From Streptomyces endocoffeicus (lineage in GTDB: Bacteria > Actinomycetota > Actinomycetes > Streptomycetales > Streptomycetaceae), in NCBI RefSeq assembly GCF_016741935.1, contig NZ_JAERRG010000030.1, positions 1 to 64,000 on the forward strand: a DNA stretch of 64,000 nt, in the 5' to 3' direction. Below, in pieces: positions 56,890-64,000 of this stretch (the stretch's first letter is position 1; each line of letters starts with the position of its first letter). The notes beneath the pieces were generated by a model. The model was not told the origin of the DNA. It made no database searches and saw only the letters and a list, made by a program, of their open reading frames with translations. Both the position numbers and the translations under genes were made by a program.

Positions 56890-58032
56890 ATGACGGACAG
56901 CACACGCCGCAGCGGCGCAGACGAGCCCTATCCCTACGCTTACGGTGGCGGTGCGGGGTATCCCGATCCGCCCGCGTATCAGCCTCAGCAGCCGGTCACC
57001 ACGCCGTCCCCGGTCACCACGCCGTCCGGGGTCACCGTATGGCCGGGTGGCGGCGGTGGCGGCGGTGCGGGGGAGGACGGCGGCGCGTTCGCGAGTGAGG
57101 GGGCGCAGGGGGGCGGGGGACGGCGCAGGGTGCGGGCCTCGCGGCCGGTCGCGCTGATCGCGGCCGTGGCGGCGGTCTCGGCGCTCGTGGGCGGCGGGGC
57201 GGCCGCGCTGGTCACCAACGCCACCCAGAAGTCCGACACCACGATCTCCACCCCCGTGGTCAACGCCAAGTCCACCAGCCAAAGCGGGGTTTCGGCCGTC
57301 GCGGCGGCCGTCAGCCCCAGCATCGTGGAGGTCAGCGCCGGCGGCACCAGCGGCCAGTCCACCGGCTCCGGCGTGGTCATCACCAGCGGCGGCGAGATCA
57401 TCACCAACAACCACGTGGTCTCCGGCGCCGACGCGATCAAGGTGACCTTCAGCGACGGCAGCAAGAAGACCGCGACGGTCGTCGGCACCGACAGCAAGAA
57501 GGACCTCGCGCTGATCAAGGTGGAGGGGGCGAGCGGGCTGAAGCCCGCGTCCCTCGGTGACTCCAGCAAGGTCTCGGTGGGCGACCAGGTCGTGGCCATC
57601 GGCTCGCCCGAAGGCCTTACCGGCACCGTCACCAGCGGTATCGTCTCCGCGCTCGACCGCGATGTCACCGTCTCCACGGAGCAGGGCCAGGGTCAGGGCC
57701 AGGGTCAGGGCCAGGGCGGTCAGGGGCCGGGCGGCGGCGGGCAGTGGCCGTTCGAGTTCGGCGGCGGCCGGTACAACGGCGACGTCGGCTCGTCGACCAC
57801 CACCTACAAGGCCATCCAGACCGACGCCTCGCTCAACCCCGGCAACTCCGGTGGCGCGCTGATCAATATGAGCGGCCAGATCATCGGCATCAACTCCGCG
57901 ATGTACTCCTCGGCCTCGGGCCAGAGCTCCGGCGACGCGGGCAGCGTCGGCCTCGGCTTCTCGATCCCGATCAACACCGTCAAGTCCGATCTCGCCGCCC
58001 TGCGCGCGGGCGGAAGCGACAGCAACACCTGA
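56890..58032 (+). CDS. HtrA-like membrane-anchored serine protease without PDZ
   Basis: A 380-residue trypsin-like protease. A Pro/Gly-rich cytoplasmic part (about 1-85) is followed by one transmembrane helix (about 90-110) and an extracytoplasmic protease domain. The triad is His in ITNNHVV, Asp in KKDLALIKV and Ser in NPGNSGGAL. A QGQGQG repeat made of six-base units lies in a surface loop. No PDZ domain is visible, unlike DegP. ATG 56890 is used; no clear ribosome binding site, so perhaps leaderless. It precedes a two-component system and may be its target or partner, as HtrA/PepD with MprAB in mycobacteria. Confidence 0.9.
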   Translation: MTDSTRRSGADEPYPYAYGGGAGYPDPPAYQPQQPVTTPSPVTTPSGVTVWPGGGGGGGAGEDGGAFASEGAQGGGGRRRVRASRPVALIAAVAAVSALVGGGAAALVTNATQKSDTTISTPVVNAKSTSQSGVSAVAAAVSPSIVEVSAGGTSGQSTGSGVVITSGGEIITNNHVVSGADAIKVTFSDGSKKTATVVGTDSKKDLALIKVEGASGLKPASLGDSSKVSVGDQVVAIGSPEGLTGTVTSGIVSALDRDVTVSTEQGQGQGQGQGQGGQGPGGGGQWPFEFGGGRYNGDVGSSTTTYKAIQTDASLNPGNSGGALINMSGQIIGINSAMYSSASGQSSGDAGSVGLGFSIPINTVKSDLAALRAGGSDSNT

Positions 58033-58119
58033 TGGACGTGCGAGGCTGGCAGCAGCGCCGCACAGCCCGCCGCGGCCACCTCCCCGCCCCACCGTCACCC
58101 GCTTTGAGGAAACCGACCC

Positions 58120-58860
58120 ATGAGCCCCGCCGACCACGGCGATCAGCCGGCCCGCATCCTGATCGTCGACGACGAGCCGGCCGTCCGCGAAGCCCTCCAG
58201 CGCAGCCTCGTCTTCGAGGGCTACGCGACCGAGACCGCCGTGGACGGACTGGACGCGCTGGGCAAGGTCGGCTCCTACGACCCCGAGCTGATCGTGCTCG
58301 ATGTGCTGATGCCCCGGATGGACGGGCTGACCGCCGCACGGCGGCTGCGCGCCACCGGGGTGACGCTGCCGATCCTGATGCTCACCGCGCGGGACACCGT
58401 CGGCGACCGGGTCACCGGACTCGACGCGGGCGCCGACGACTACCTCGTCAAACCCTTCGAACTGGATGAACTGCTGGCCCGCATCCGCGCCCTGCTCCGC
58501 CGCAGCTCCTACGCCGCCCAGCAGGGCGCGGCGCTGCCCGACGGAGACGTGCTGGCCTTCGGCGATCTGCGGATGGACCTGACGACCCGCGAGGTCGCCC
58601 GGGGCGCGCGCCGCGTCGAGCTGACCCGGACCGAGTTCACCCTGCTGGAGATGTTCCTGGCGCATCCGCGCCAGGTGCTCTCCCGTGAGCAGATCCTCAA
58701 GGCGGTGTGGGGCTTCGACTTCGAGCCGTCGTCCAACTCGCTGGACGTGTACGTGATGTATCTGCGCCGTAAGACCGAGGCGGGCGGCGAGCCGCGGCTC
58801 GTGCACACCGTGCGCGGGGTGGGGTACGTCCTGCGGCCCGCGGAGGGCGAGTCCTCGTGA
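58120..58860 (+). CDS. OmpR-family response regulator (MprA-like)
   Basis: A 246-residue response regulator. The receiver has the acidic pair (IVDDEP), D61 (LIVLDVLMP) and Lys in YLVKPFE; the winged helix covers about 150-240. It forms an operon with the kinase, overlapping by GTGA. By similarity to MprA it may respond to envelope stress. Equivalent to SCO4156. Confidence 0.93.
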   Translation: MSPADHGDQPARILIVDDEPAVREALQRSLVFEGYATETAVDGLDALGKVGSYDPELIVLDVLMPRMDGLTAARRLRATGVTLPILMLTARDTVGDRVTGLDAGADDYLVKPFELDELLARIRALLRRSSYAAQQGAALPDGDVLAFGDLRMDLTTREVARGARRVELTRTEFTLLEMFLAHPRQVLSREQILKAVWGFDFEPSSNSLDVYVMYLRRKTEAGGEPRLVHTVRGVGYVLRPAEGESS

Positions 58861-60278
58861 GGTTCCGCAGACTGCCGCTGCGCTCGCGGCTGGCCCTGCT
58901 GACCGCCGTGGCGGTCGCGGTCGCGGTGGCGGTGTCCGCGTTCGCGTCCTGGCTGATCGTCCGGGAGCAGCTCAGCGCCCAACTCGACTCGTCCCTGCGC
59001 AACGTCACGGTGGACGAGCGCAATGTGCTGAGCATCCTGGAGGCGTGCCAGAGCCCCGAAGGCGCCGACGACCGCACCCCGCACGCCCTCGGCTCGTACT
59101 CCGTCCAGCTCGTGCTGGCCGATGGGAGCCGCTGCACCCAGCCCGGGGCGACCAAGCTGCCGGTGACCACCGCCGATGTGGCCGTGGCCGTCGGGGAGCG
59201 GCCGAGCGCGCTGCATGACGCGACGGGCGCGGGCGGCGAGGACATGCGGGTGTTCACCTACCGGCCGGCCTCCGGCCCCGGCAGCCCGCTGCCGCGCGGG
59301 ATCGCCGTCTCCATGGCGCGTCCGCTGAGCGAGGTCGCGCATCCGCTGGGCACGCTCGCGCTGGTCCTCGCCCTCGTCGCCGGGGTCGGTGTCGTGGGCG
59401 CGGGAGCGGCGGGCCTGTGGATCGCCAGGACCGGGCTCAAACCCGTGGACCGGCTGACCGAGGCGGTCGAGCATGTGGCCCGCACCGAGGACCTGGCCGT
59501 CCGTATCCCGACGGAGGGCGATGACGAGATCGCCCGGCTGTCGCGGTCGTTCAACTCCATGACGGCGGCCCTCGCCTCCTCCCGCGACCGCCAGCAGCAG
59601 CTGATCGCGGACGCAGGGCATGAGCTGCGCACCCCGCTGACCTCGCTGCGGACCAATATCGAGCTGCTCGCGCGCAGCGAGGAGACCGGCCGCCCGCTGC
59701 CGCCCGCCGACCGTAAGGCGCTCATGGCGAGCGTCAAGGCGCAGATGACCGAGCTGGCGGCGCTGATCGGCGATCTTCAGGAGCTGTCCCGCCCCGACGC
59801 CTTGCCCGGCAGCGGCCCCCCGCAGGTGGTCGCCCTGCACGAGGTGGTGCGGACGGCCCTGGAACGGGCCCGGCTGCGCGGTGCCCATCTCACGATTAAC
59901 GCCTCGATCGAGCCCTGGTACGTCCGCGGCGAGGCGATCGCCCTGGAGCGGGCGCTGGTCAATCTGCTCGACAACGCCGTGAAGTTCAGCCCTTCGGGTG
60001 GTGTGATCGACGTCGTCCTCAGAAGCGGAGAGGTACGGGTGCGCGACCATGGCCCCGGTATCCCCGCCGAGGAACTGCCGCATGTCTTCGAGCGCTTCTG
60101 GCGCTCCCCGTCCGCCCGCAGCATGCCCGGCTCGGGCCTAGGGCTGTCGATCGTGGCCCGTACGGTCCAGCAGTCGGGCGGCCAGGTGGGGCTGGAACCG
60201 GCCCCGGGCGGCGGCACGGTCGCCTGGCTCAGGCTCCCGGGCGCGCCTACGGCTCCGCCGGAGATCGATCTGGGCTGA
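58857..60278 (+). CDS. sensor histidine kinase (MprB-like)
   Basis: A 473-residue kinase. Transmembrane helices at about 13-36 and 165-190 flank an extracellular sensor of about 125 residues containing two Cys (C64, C93). HAMP (about 190-243), HisKA with H255 (DAGHELRTPLTSL) and HATPase (NLLDNAVKFS, GPGIP, GSGLGLSIV) follow. GTG 58857 overlaps the regulator stop (GTGA). Stimulus unknown; envelope stress is plausible. Confidence 0.93.
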   Translation: MRFRRLPLRSRLALLTAVAVAVAVAVSAFASWLIVREQLSAQLDSSLRNVTVDERNVLSILEACQSPEGADDRTPHALGSYSVQLVLADGSRCTQPGATKLPVTTADVAVAVGERPSALHDATGAGGEDMRVFTYRPASGPGSPLPRGIAVSMARPLSEVAHPLGTLALVLALVAGVGVVGAGAAGLWIARTGLKPVDRLTEAVEHVARTEDLAVRIPTEGDDEIARLSRSFNSMTAALASSRDRQQQLIADAGHELRTPLTSLRTNIELLARSEETGRPLPPADRKALMASVKAQMTELAALIGDLQELSRPDALPGSGPPQVVALHEVVRTALERARLRGAHLTINASIEPWYVRGEAIALERALVNLLDNAVKFSPSGGVIDVVLRSGEVRVRDHGPGIPAEELPHVFERFWRSPSARSMPGSGLGLSIVARTVQQSGGQVGLEPAPGGGTVAWLRLPGAPTAPPEIDLG

Positions 60279-60293
60279 GGCTGAGCGCGCCCC

Positions 60294-60380
60294 GGTCCGG
60301 CTCGGACCTCGGTCCGGCTCGGACCTCGGTCCGGCTCGGGCCCCATACGGCTCGGGCCCGGTTCGGCTCGGGTCCGGTCC
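60294..60380. repeat. 17-bp tandem repeats after the kinase gene
   Basis: GGTCCGGCTCGGACCTC is repeated nearly exactly three times and then decays over three to four more units. Noncoding. Confidence 0.75.
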
Positions 60381-60439
60381 GGCGCCGCTCCGGCTCAGCC
60401 CGGTCCCGCCCGGCTTGGTCCAGCGGGGTCCGGCGGGTC

Positions 60440-60986
60440 TTTCCCCTCCCCGCCCCTTCCCGTTACCAGGGGCTCCGCCCCTGGACCCCGAGGTCTGGGG
60501 CGGAGCCCCGGTACGGGGTGTGGGGCGGGGCCTCGGTACGGGGTGTGGGGGGAAGCCGCGGTACGGGGTGTGGGGGGAAGCCGCGGTACGGGGTGTGGGG
60601 CGGGGCCTCGGTACGGGGTGTGGGGCGGGGCCGCGGTACGGGGTGTGGGGCGGGGCCGCGGTACGGGGTGTGGGGCGGGGCCGCGGTACGGGGTGTGGGG
60701 CGGGGCCCCGGTACGGGGTGTGGGGGGAAGCCCCGGCATGGGGTTTGGGGCGGGGCCCCGGTACGGGGTTTGGGGCGGAGCCCCGGCATGGGGTTTGGGG
60801 CGGAGCCCCGGTGCGGGGTTTGGGGGGAAGCCTCGGTACGGGGTGTGGGGCGGAGCCCCGGTGCGGGGTCTGGGGGGAAGCCCCGGCATGGGGTCTGGGG
60901 CGGAGCCCCAGTTTCCGTCTGGGGCGGAGCCTCGGTATGGGGTCTGGGGCGGAGCCCCGGTTTCGGGAAGGGGCGGGGAGGGGAAA
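60440..60986. repeat. 19-copy 25-bp array bracketed by perfect 23-bp inverted repeats
   Basis: Left arm 60440-60462 (TTTCCCCTCCCCGCCCCTTC + CCG) is exactly complementary to the right arm 60964-60986. Inside, a hairpin (CCAGGGGC-TCC-GCCCCTGG, 60466-60484) is followed by about 19 tandem units of 25 bases from 60492 to 60967, consensus GGTGTGGGGCGGAGCCCCGG + TACGG. The unit carries the GGGGCGGAGCCCC hairpin motif seen singly at 43840-43856. The whole 60279-61066 region (788 bases) has no supported gene; open frames through it come from lack of stop codons. Confidence 0.85.
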
Positions 60987-61066
60987 GCCCGCCGCAGGCG
61001 TCACGATCCACCGGGCGCCGACACTCCCCGACCAGGCTGGGGCCGGCCGAGCCCAGTCAGCCCCCC

Positions 61067-63109
61067 TCACCGCGGCCCGAGCCGGAGCGTCGGCTGCGGG
61101 CACGTCTCGGTCGGCGAACCGTCCCCGGAGCCGTGCAGCCGCGCGTACGCGCCGCCCAGCGCCAGCAGTTCGTGATGGGTGCCGGTCTCCACGACCCGTC
61201 CGTGGTCCAGCACCAGGACGCGGTCCGCGTCCGGCGCCAGGTTCAGATCGTGGGTGATCATGATCGTGGTGCGGCCGGACATCAGCCGCCGCAGCGGCCG
61301 GACGACCCGCCGCGCGGCCAGGGCGTCCAGCCCCGTGGTGGGCTCGTCCAGGACGAGGACGGGCGCGTCGCGCAGCATCGCGCGGGCGATGGCGATGCGC
61401 TGGAGCTGCCCGCCGGACAGCCGGGCCGTATGCGGGTCGATCCGGGTGTCGTAGCCCTCGGGCAGCGCCGCGATGAAGTCGTGCGCGGCGGCGTCCCGCG
61501 CCGCCCGGACGATCTCGTGCTCGGTGGCCCCGGGGCGGCCGCAGGCGATGTTCTCGCGGATGGTGTCGTGCAGGATGAGCGTCTCCTGCGGAAGCAGCGT
61601 CACATGCGTCCGCAGAAAGCCCAGCGGCATCGCGTACAGCGGTACGCCGTCGAGCCGTACGAACCCCTCCGCCGGGTCGTAGAAGCGGGTCAGCAGCTTG
61701 GAGACGGTGGACTTGCCCGCCCCGCTGGCCCCGGTGATCAGCACGAACTCACCCGGCCGGGCGGTGAACGAGACCCCGGCCAGGGTGCGCCGGTCGCCCC
61801 CTGGGTAGCGGAAGCCGACACCGTCGAACTCCACCGTGCCGTGCACCCGCCACGGCGCCACCGCGGCCCCCGGTGGCGGATCGCTCACGGCGGGCTCGGC
61901 GTCGAGGATCTCCGCCAGCCGCTCGGCGCCCGCGGTGGCGGCCGTAAGGGTGAGACCGAGTTGTCCGAGGTTGCGGATCGGCGGGTAGAGGTAGCCGAGG
62001 AAGGCGGCGAAGGCCAGCAGTTGGCCGATGGTCATCCGGTCCTGGGAGATCTCCCAGGCGCCGAGCCCGATCACGGCGAGCACGCACAGCGTCTCGATGA
62101 CCTCGACCAACTGCTCGTACAGCTCGCTCATCCGGGCACCGGCCACCGACGCCCGCATCCACGCCCGCGCCTCCCGGTCCAGCCGCCGCTCCTCGGCCTC
62201 CTTACGGTGGTACGCCTGCGTCAGCACGACGTTGCCGAGCGACTCCTCGACGACGGAGGTGATCGCGCCGTCGGCGACCCGCTCGTCCCGCGCGACCGAG
62301 CTGATCCGCCCCGAGAAGCGCCGCGCCGCCAGCCAGAACAGCGGCGCCAGGACGAAGGTGACCAGCGCCAGGTCCCAGCGCAGCCGGAAGGCGGCCACGG
62401 AGAAGAAGACCGTGCTGAAGACGGCGGAGACGGTGCTCACGACCCCGGAGACCACCATCTGCTCGATGGACTCCACGTCCCCGGTGAGCCGCTCGACCAG
62501 ATCGCCCTGGCGGTGCCGCTGGAAGAAGTCCGGCGGCAGATCCTGCACATGCGCGAAGACCCGGGCCCGCAGCCGCAGTACGAACCGTTCGGCGGTCCAT
62601 ACGGCGAGCGAGTTGCCCATATAGCCGACGCCCGCGCCCAGCACCGCGACCGCGAGCCACTGCGCGGCGGGGACCCAGAAGGCGCTGAGCGAGCCCTGTC
62701 GCAGGGCGTTGTCGGTCAGATCGGAGAAGAGGAGGATCGCGGCGGTCTCGGCGAGCGCCGCGGCCATGACGCAGCCGCAGATGAGCACCAGCCAGCGCCG
62801 GTCGCCCCTGGTGAGCGGCCAGAACCGGCGGAACGCCGGTCGCGCGGCCAGCCGCGGAGTGGCCCGTTCCGCCCCCTCGGCCCCCTCGGCTCCCTCACCC
62901 CCTTCACCCCCTTCACCCCGGAGTTCGCCGTCCCCCTCGGCGACGGGGGAGTACGGGTACTCGTCGGGGAGCCGCGGGGCGGCCTTCGGCTGATGACGGC
63001 CGTAAGGGCGCGGCCGCCCGGCGCGCCGATGCCGTCCCGGGCCGGTGGCCGCCGGGTCGGACCCGAGCGCGCGCAGCTGCATGGTGGGCTGGTCTTCGTA
63101 TGGGGTCAC
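61067..63109 (-). CDS. ABC exporter (fused TMD-NBD)
   Basis: About 680 residues. A 90-residue charged start (Glu/Gly repeats) precedes six transmembrane helices (about 110-380) and an ATPase domain: Walker A GASGAGKST, signature LSGGQLQR, Walker B with Glu VLVLDEPTT, and H-loop MITHD. It is a homodimer-type exporter for lipids, drugs or peptides. GTG 63109 is preferred because GGGAGAG lies six bases upstream; TTG 63139 is an alternative. A gene for a small basic peptide and a MacB-type permease gene lie just upstream on the same strand. Confidence 0.9.
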   Translation of the reverse strand: MTPYEDQPTMQLRALGSDPAATGPGRHRRAGRPRPYGRHQPKAAPRLPDEYPYSPVAEGDGELRGEGGEGGEGAEGAEGAERATPRLAARPAFRRFWPLTRGDRRWLVLICGCVMAAALAETAAILLFSDLTDNALRQGSLSAFWVPAAQWLAVAVLGAGVGYMGNSLAVWTAERFVLRLRARVFAHVQDLPPDFFQRHRQGDLVERLTGDVESIEQMVVSGVVSTVSAVFSTVFFSVAAFRLRWDLALVTFVLAPLFWLAARRFSGRISSVARDERVADGAITSVVEESLGNVVLTQAYHRKEAEERRLDREARAWMRASVAGARMSELYEQLVEVIETLCVLAVIGLGAWEISQDRMTIGQLLAFAAFLGYLYPPIRNLGQLGLTLTAATAGAERLAEILDAEPAVSDPPPGAAVAPWRVHGTVEFDGVGFRYPGGDRRTLAGVSFTARPGEFVLITGASGAGKSTVSKLLTRFYDPAEGFVRLDGVPLYAMPLGFLRTHVTLLPQETLILHDTIRENIACGRPGATEHEIVRAARDAAAHDFIAALPEGYDTRIDPHTARLSGGQLQRIAIARAMLRDAPVLVLDEPTTGLDALAARRVVRPLRRLMSGRTTIMITHDLNLAPDADRVLVLDHGRVVETGTHHELLALGGAYARLHGSGDGSPTETCPQPTLRLGPR

Positions 63110-63195
63110 GGTCGGTCTCTCCCGCTCGGCTCCGGACAAGGCCGAGGCGGGCCCGCGGCGCGCTGCCGCGGACCCGCCTCTCGAGGTGTGCGGGG

Positions 63196-63324
63196 TCAGC
63201 CACCGATGGGGCGACGGTGGGGCTTCTTCGGAGCCGGCTTCGGGCCCGGCTTGTGGGCGTGGTGCTTCTTCTTCGGCTCGGCCTTACGGGCGGGCTTGAC
63301 CGGGACGATCTTGTGGAAGCTCAT
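63196..63324 (-). CDS. 42-residue Lys/Pro/His-rich cationic peptide
   Basis: ATG 63324 has GAAAGG eight bases upstream. The peptide starts MSFHKIVPVKPARKAEPKKK and ends PKKPHRRPIGG, with 11 Lys, 5 His, 4 Arg, 9 Pro and only one acidic residue. It has no Cys, signal peptide or double-Gly leader except the final Gly-Gly. It lies 86 bases upstream of the exporter gene and 137 bases downstream of the permease gene, same strand. Function unknown: nucleic-acid- or membrane-binding microprotein, or exported peptide. Confidence 0.65.
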   Translation of the reverse strand: MSFHKIVPVKPARKAEPKKKHHAHKPGPKPAPKKPHRRPIGG

Positions 63325-63461
63325 GATGGTGCCTTTCGGAATTCGCTGTTTCTTTTCCTTTGCCGGAGCCGTTCGGCTTCGACACGGAAGACGTTAGGAG
63401 CGATTTCCGTGAGCGAGATCGGACTGAGCTGTGCGTTTGCCCAGACGAGCGGACTCGGTGT

Positions 63462-64000
63462 CTACGGTCCGGAGAGTGCGGCCCTGGGCGCGAGCCGGGC
63501 CGCGCGTACGGCGGGCCACAGGCCGGCGAGCGCGCCGATCGCCATGGTGGCGCCGACTCCGACGCCCAGTGTCCAGGGCGGGACGACCACCTGCCAGTGC
63601 TGCGAGAGTGCGTATCCCGCCGACGCTCCCGCACCGAGGGCGGCGCCGCCGATGCCGCCGAGGGCGGAGAGCATGACCGACTCGGTGAGGAACTGGGTGC
63701 GGATCTGGCCACGGGTGGCGCCGAGCGCACGGCGCAGGCCGATCTCGCCACGCCGTTCGAGGACCGCGATGACCATGGTGTTGGCCACGCCGACACCGCC
63801 GACCAGCAGGGCGATGGCGCCGATGCCGACGAGCAGGCTGGTGAAGGCCTGGTTGGCGGCCTGCTTGGCGCTCAGCGCGTCGGAGGGCCGGGAGACCGTG
63901 ACCTCGTTGGGCGCCTCGGGGTTGACGGTGGCGGCGAGGACTCCGCGTACCTGGTCGACCTTGCTGTCGGCGGTGCGGGTGTAGACCATCGTGGGGCGGC
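63462..64000 (-). CDS. MacB/FtsX-type ABC transporter permease (partial)
   Basis: The C-terminal 179 residues of a permease; the gene continues beyond the right edge. The FtsX domain is visible: three transmembrane helices, the motif ANTMVIAVLERRGEIGLRRA (mechanotransmission segment) and the end PAVRAARLAPRAALSGP. MacB-type transporters move peptides, lipoproteins or drugs with a separate ATPase, which should be encoded upstream outside the window. Confidence 0.92.
   Translation of the reverse strand, partial: RPTMVYTRTADSKVDQVRGVLAATVNPEAPNEVTVSRPSDALSAKQAANQAFTSLLVGIGAIALLVGGVGVANTMVIAVLERRGEIGLRRALGATRGQIRTQFLTESVMLSALGGIGGAALGAGASAGYALSQHWQVVVPPWTLGVGVGATMAIGALAGLWPAVRAARLAPRAALSGP

Noticed and set aside
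60492..60967. CRISPR array
   Set aside because: Units are contiguous 25-mers without unique spacers, and no cas gene is present.
60518..63397. 959-codon forward frame across the repeat array and the exporter gene
   Set aside because: The first part is the 25-bp array read through, the rest is antisense to a clear ABC exporter.
1..64000. tRNA, rRNA or integrase att sites
   Set aside because: No cloverleaf-like sequence, rRNA segment or integrase gene was recognised on reading; a covariance-model search would be needed to be certain.

Overview
The window is chromosomal DNA of a Streptomyces (or very close actinomycete). GC is very high, third codon positions are GC-rich, and GTG starts are common. 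The markers glnR, nur, csoR, soxR, rsiG and pstSCAB are all of streptomycete type, and a single rare TTA leucine codon was noticed. From memory, much of the gene content matches the S. coelicolor SCO4126-SCO4180 neighbourhood. No rRNA, tRNA or CRISPR was found.

Layout. (1) 0.2-9.8 kb: a leftward membrane-protein/ATPase operon resembling a type IV secretion core (VirB2-position small membrane protein, VirB8-position single-TM protein, VirB6/TrbL-like, SCO6880 family, VirB4 ATPase, VirD4-like), matching the developmental cmdABCDEF locus; an orphan DUF397 gene and a lytic transglycosylase-NlpC/P60 hydrolase are beside it. (2) 10-21 kb: PAP2 phosphatase, FAD oxidoreductase, lipoprotein, copper repressor csoR with its operator, low-affinity phosphate uptake (DUF47-pit) and the high-affinity pstSCAB operon with a Pho box and a 46-bp palindrome behind pstS. 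(3) 21.5-26.4 kb: NlpC/P60 hydrolase, macrodomain protein, SpoIIE phosphatase with a degenerate receiver, DUF2516, HbhA-like protein and an XRE regulator facing a long palindrome. (4) 26.4-32.5 kb: a decayed island with IS701 and Tn3 relics, IS-end repeats and broken genes, plus three intact genes (XRE-type regulator, aldo/keto reductase, SDR). Several relics are broken by short perfect or near-perfect tandem duplications. (5) 32.5-43.4 kb: DGPF protein plus ECF42-type sigma factor, reductases, a SoxR-controlled flavin reductase, Eis-like acetyltransferase, rsiG (c-di-GMP-loaded anti-sigma for WhiG), dtd, a 168-bp MITE, ygfZ, nur and a nitrobindin-like protein. (6) 43.4-53 kb: sulfur metabolism (DsrE, DUF1416, sulfurtransferase with a leaderless Cys-containing leader peptide), LmeA-like protein, MoaD-like protein and a heterodimeric ABC exporter whose first subunit has an early TTA codon. 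(7) 53-60.3 kb: glnR with a translationally coupled upstream mini-ORF, LacI regulator, SDR/TetR pair, HtrA-type protease and a two-component system. (8) 60.3-64 kb: a 19-copy 25-bp array inside perfect 23-bp inverted repeats, an ABC exporter, a 42-residue Lys/Pro/His-rich peptide gene and the end of a MacB-type permease.

Together the genes cover phosphate, nitrogen, nickel and copper sensing, envelope growth and development. The less-described items are the relaxase-free T4SS-like operon, the coupled mini-ORF before glnR, the cationic peptide between two ABC-transporter genes, the bracketed repeat array and the tandem-duplication decay of the island.
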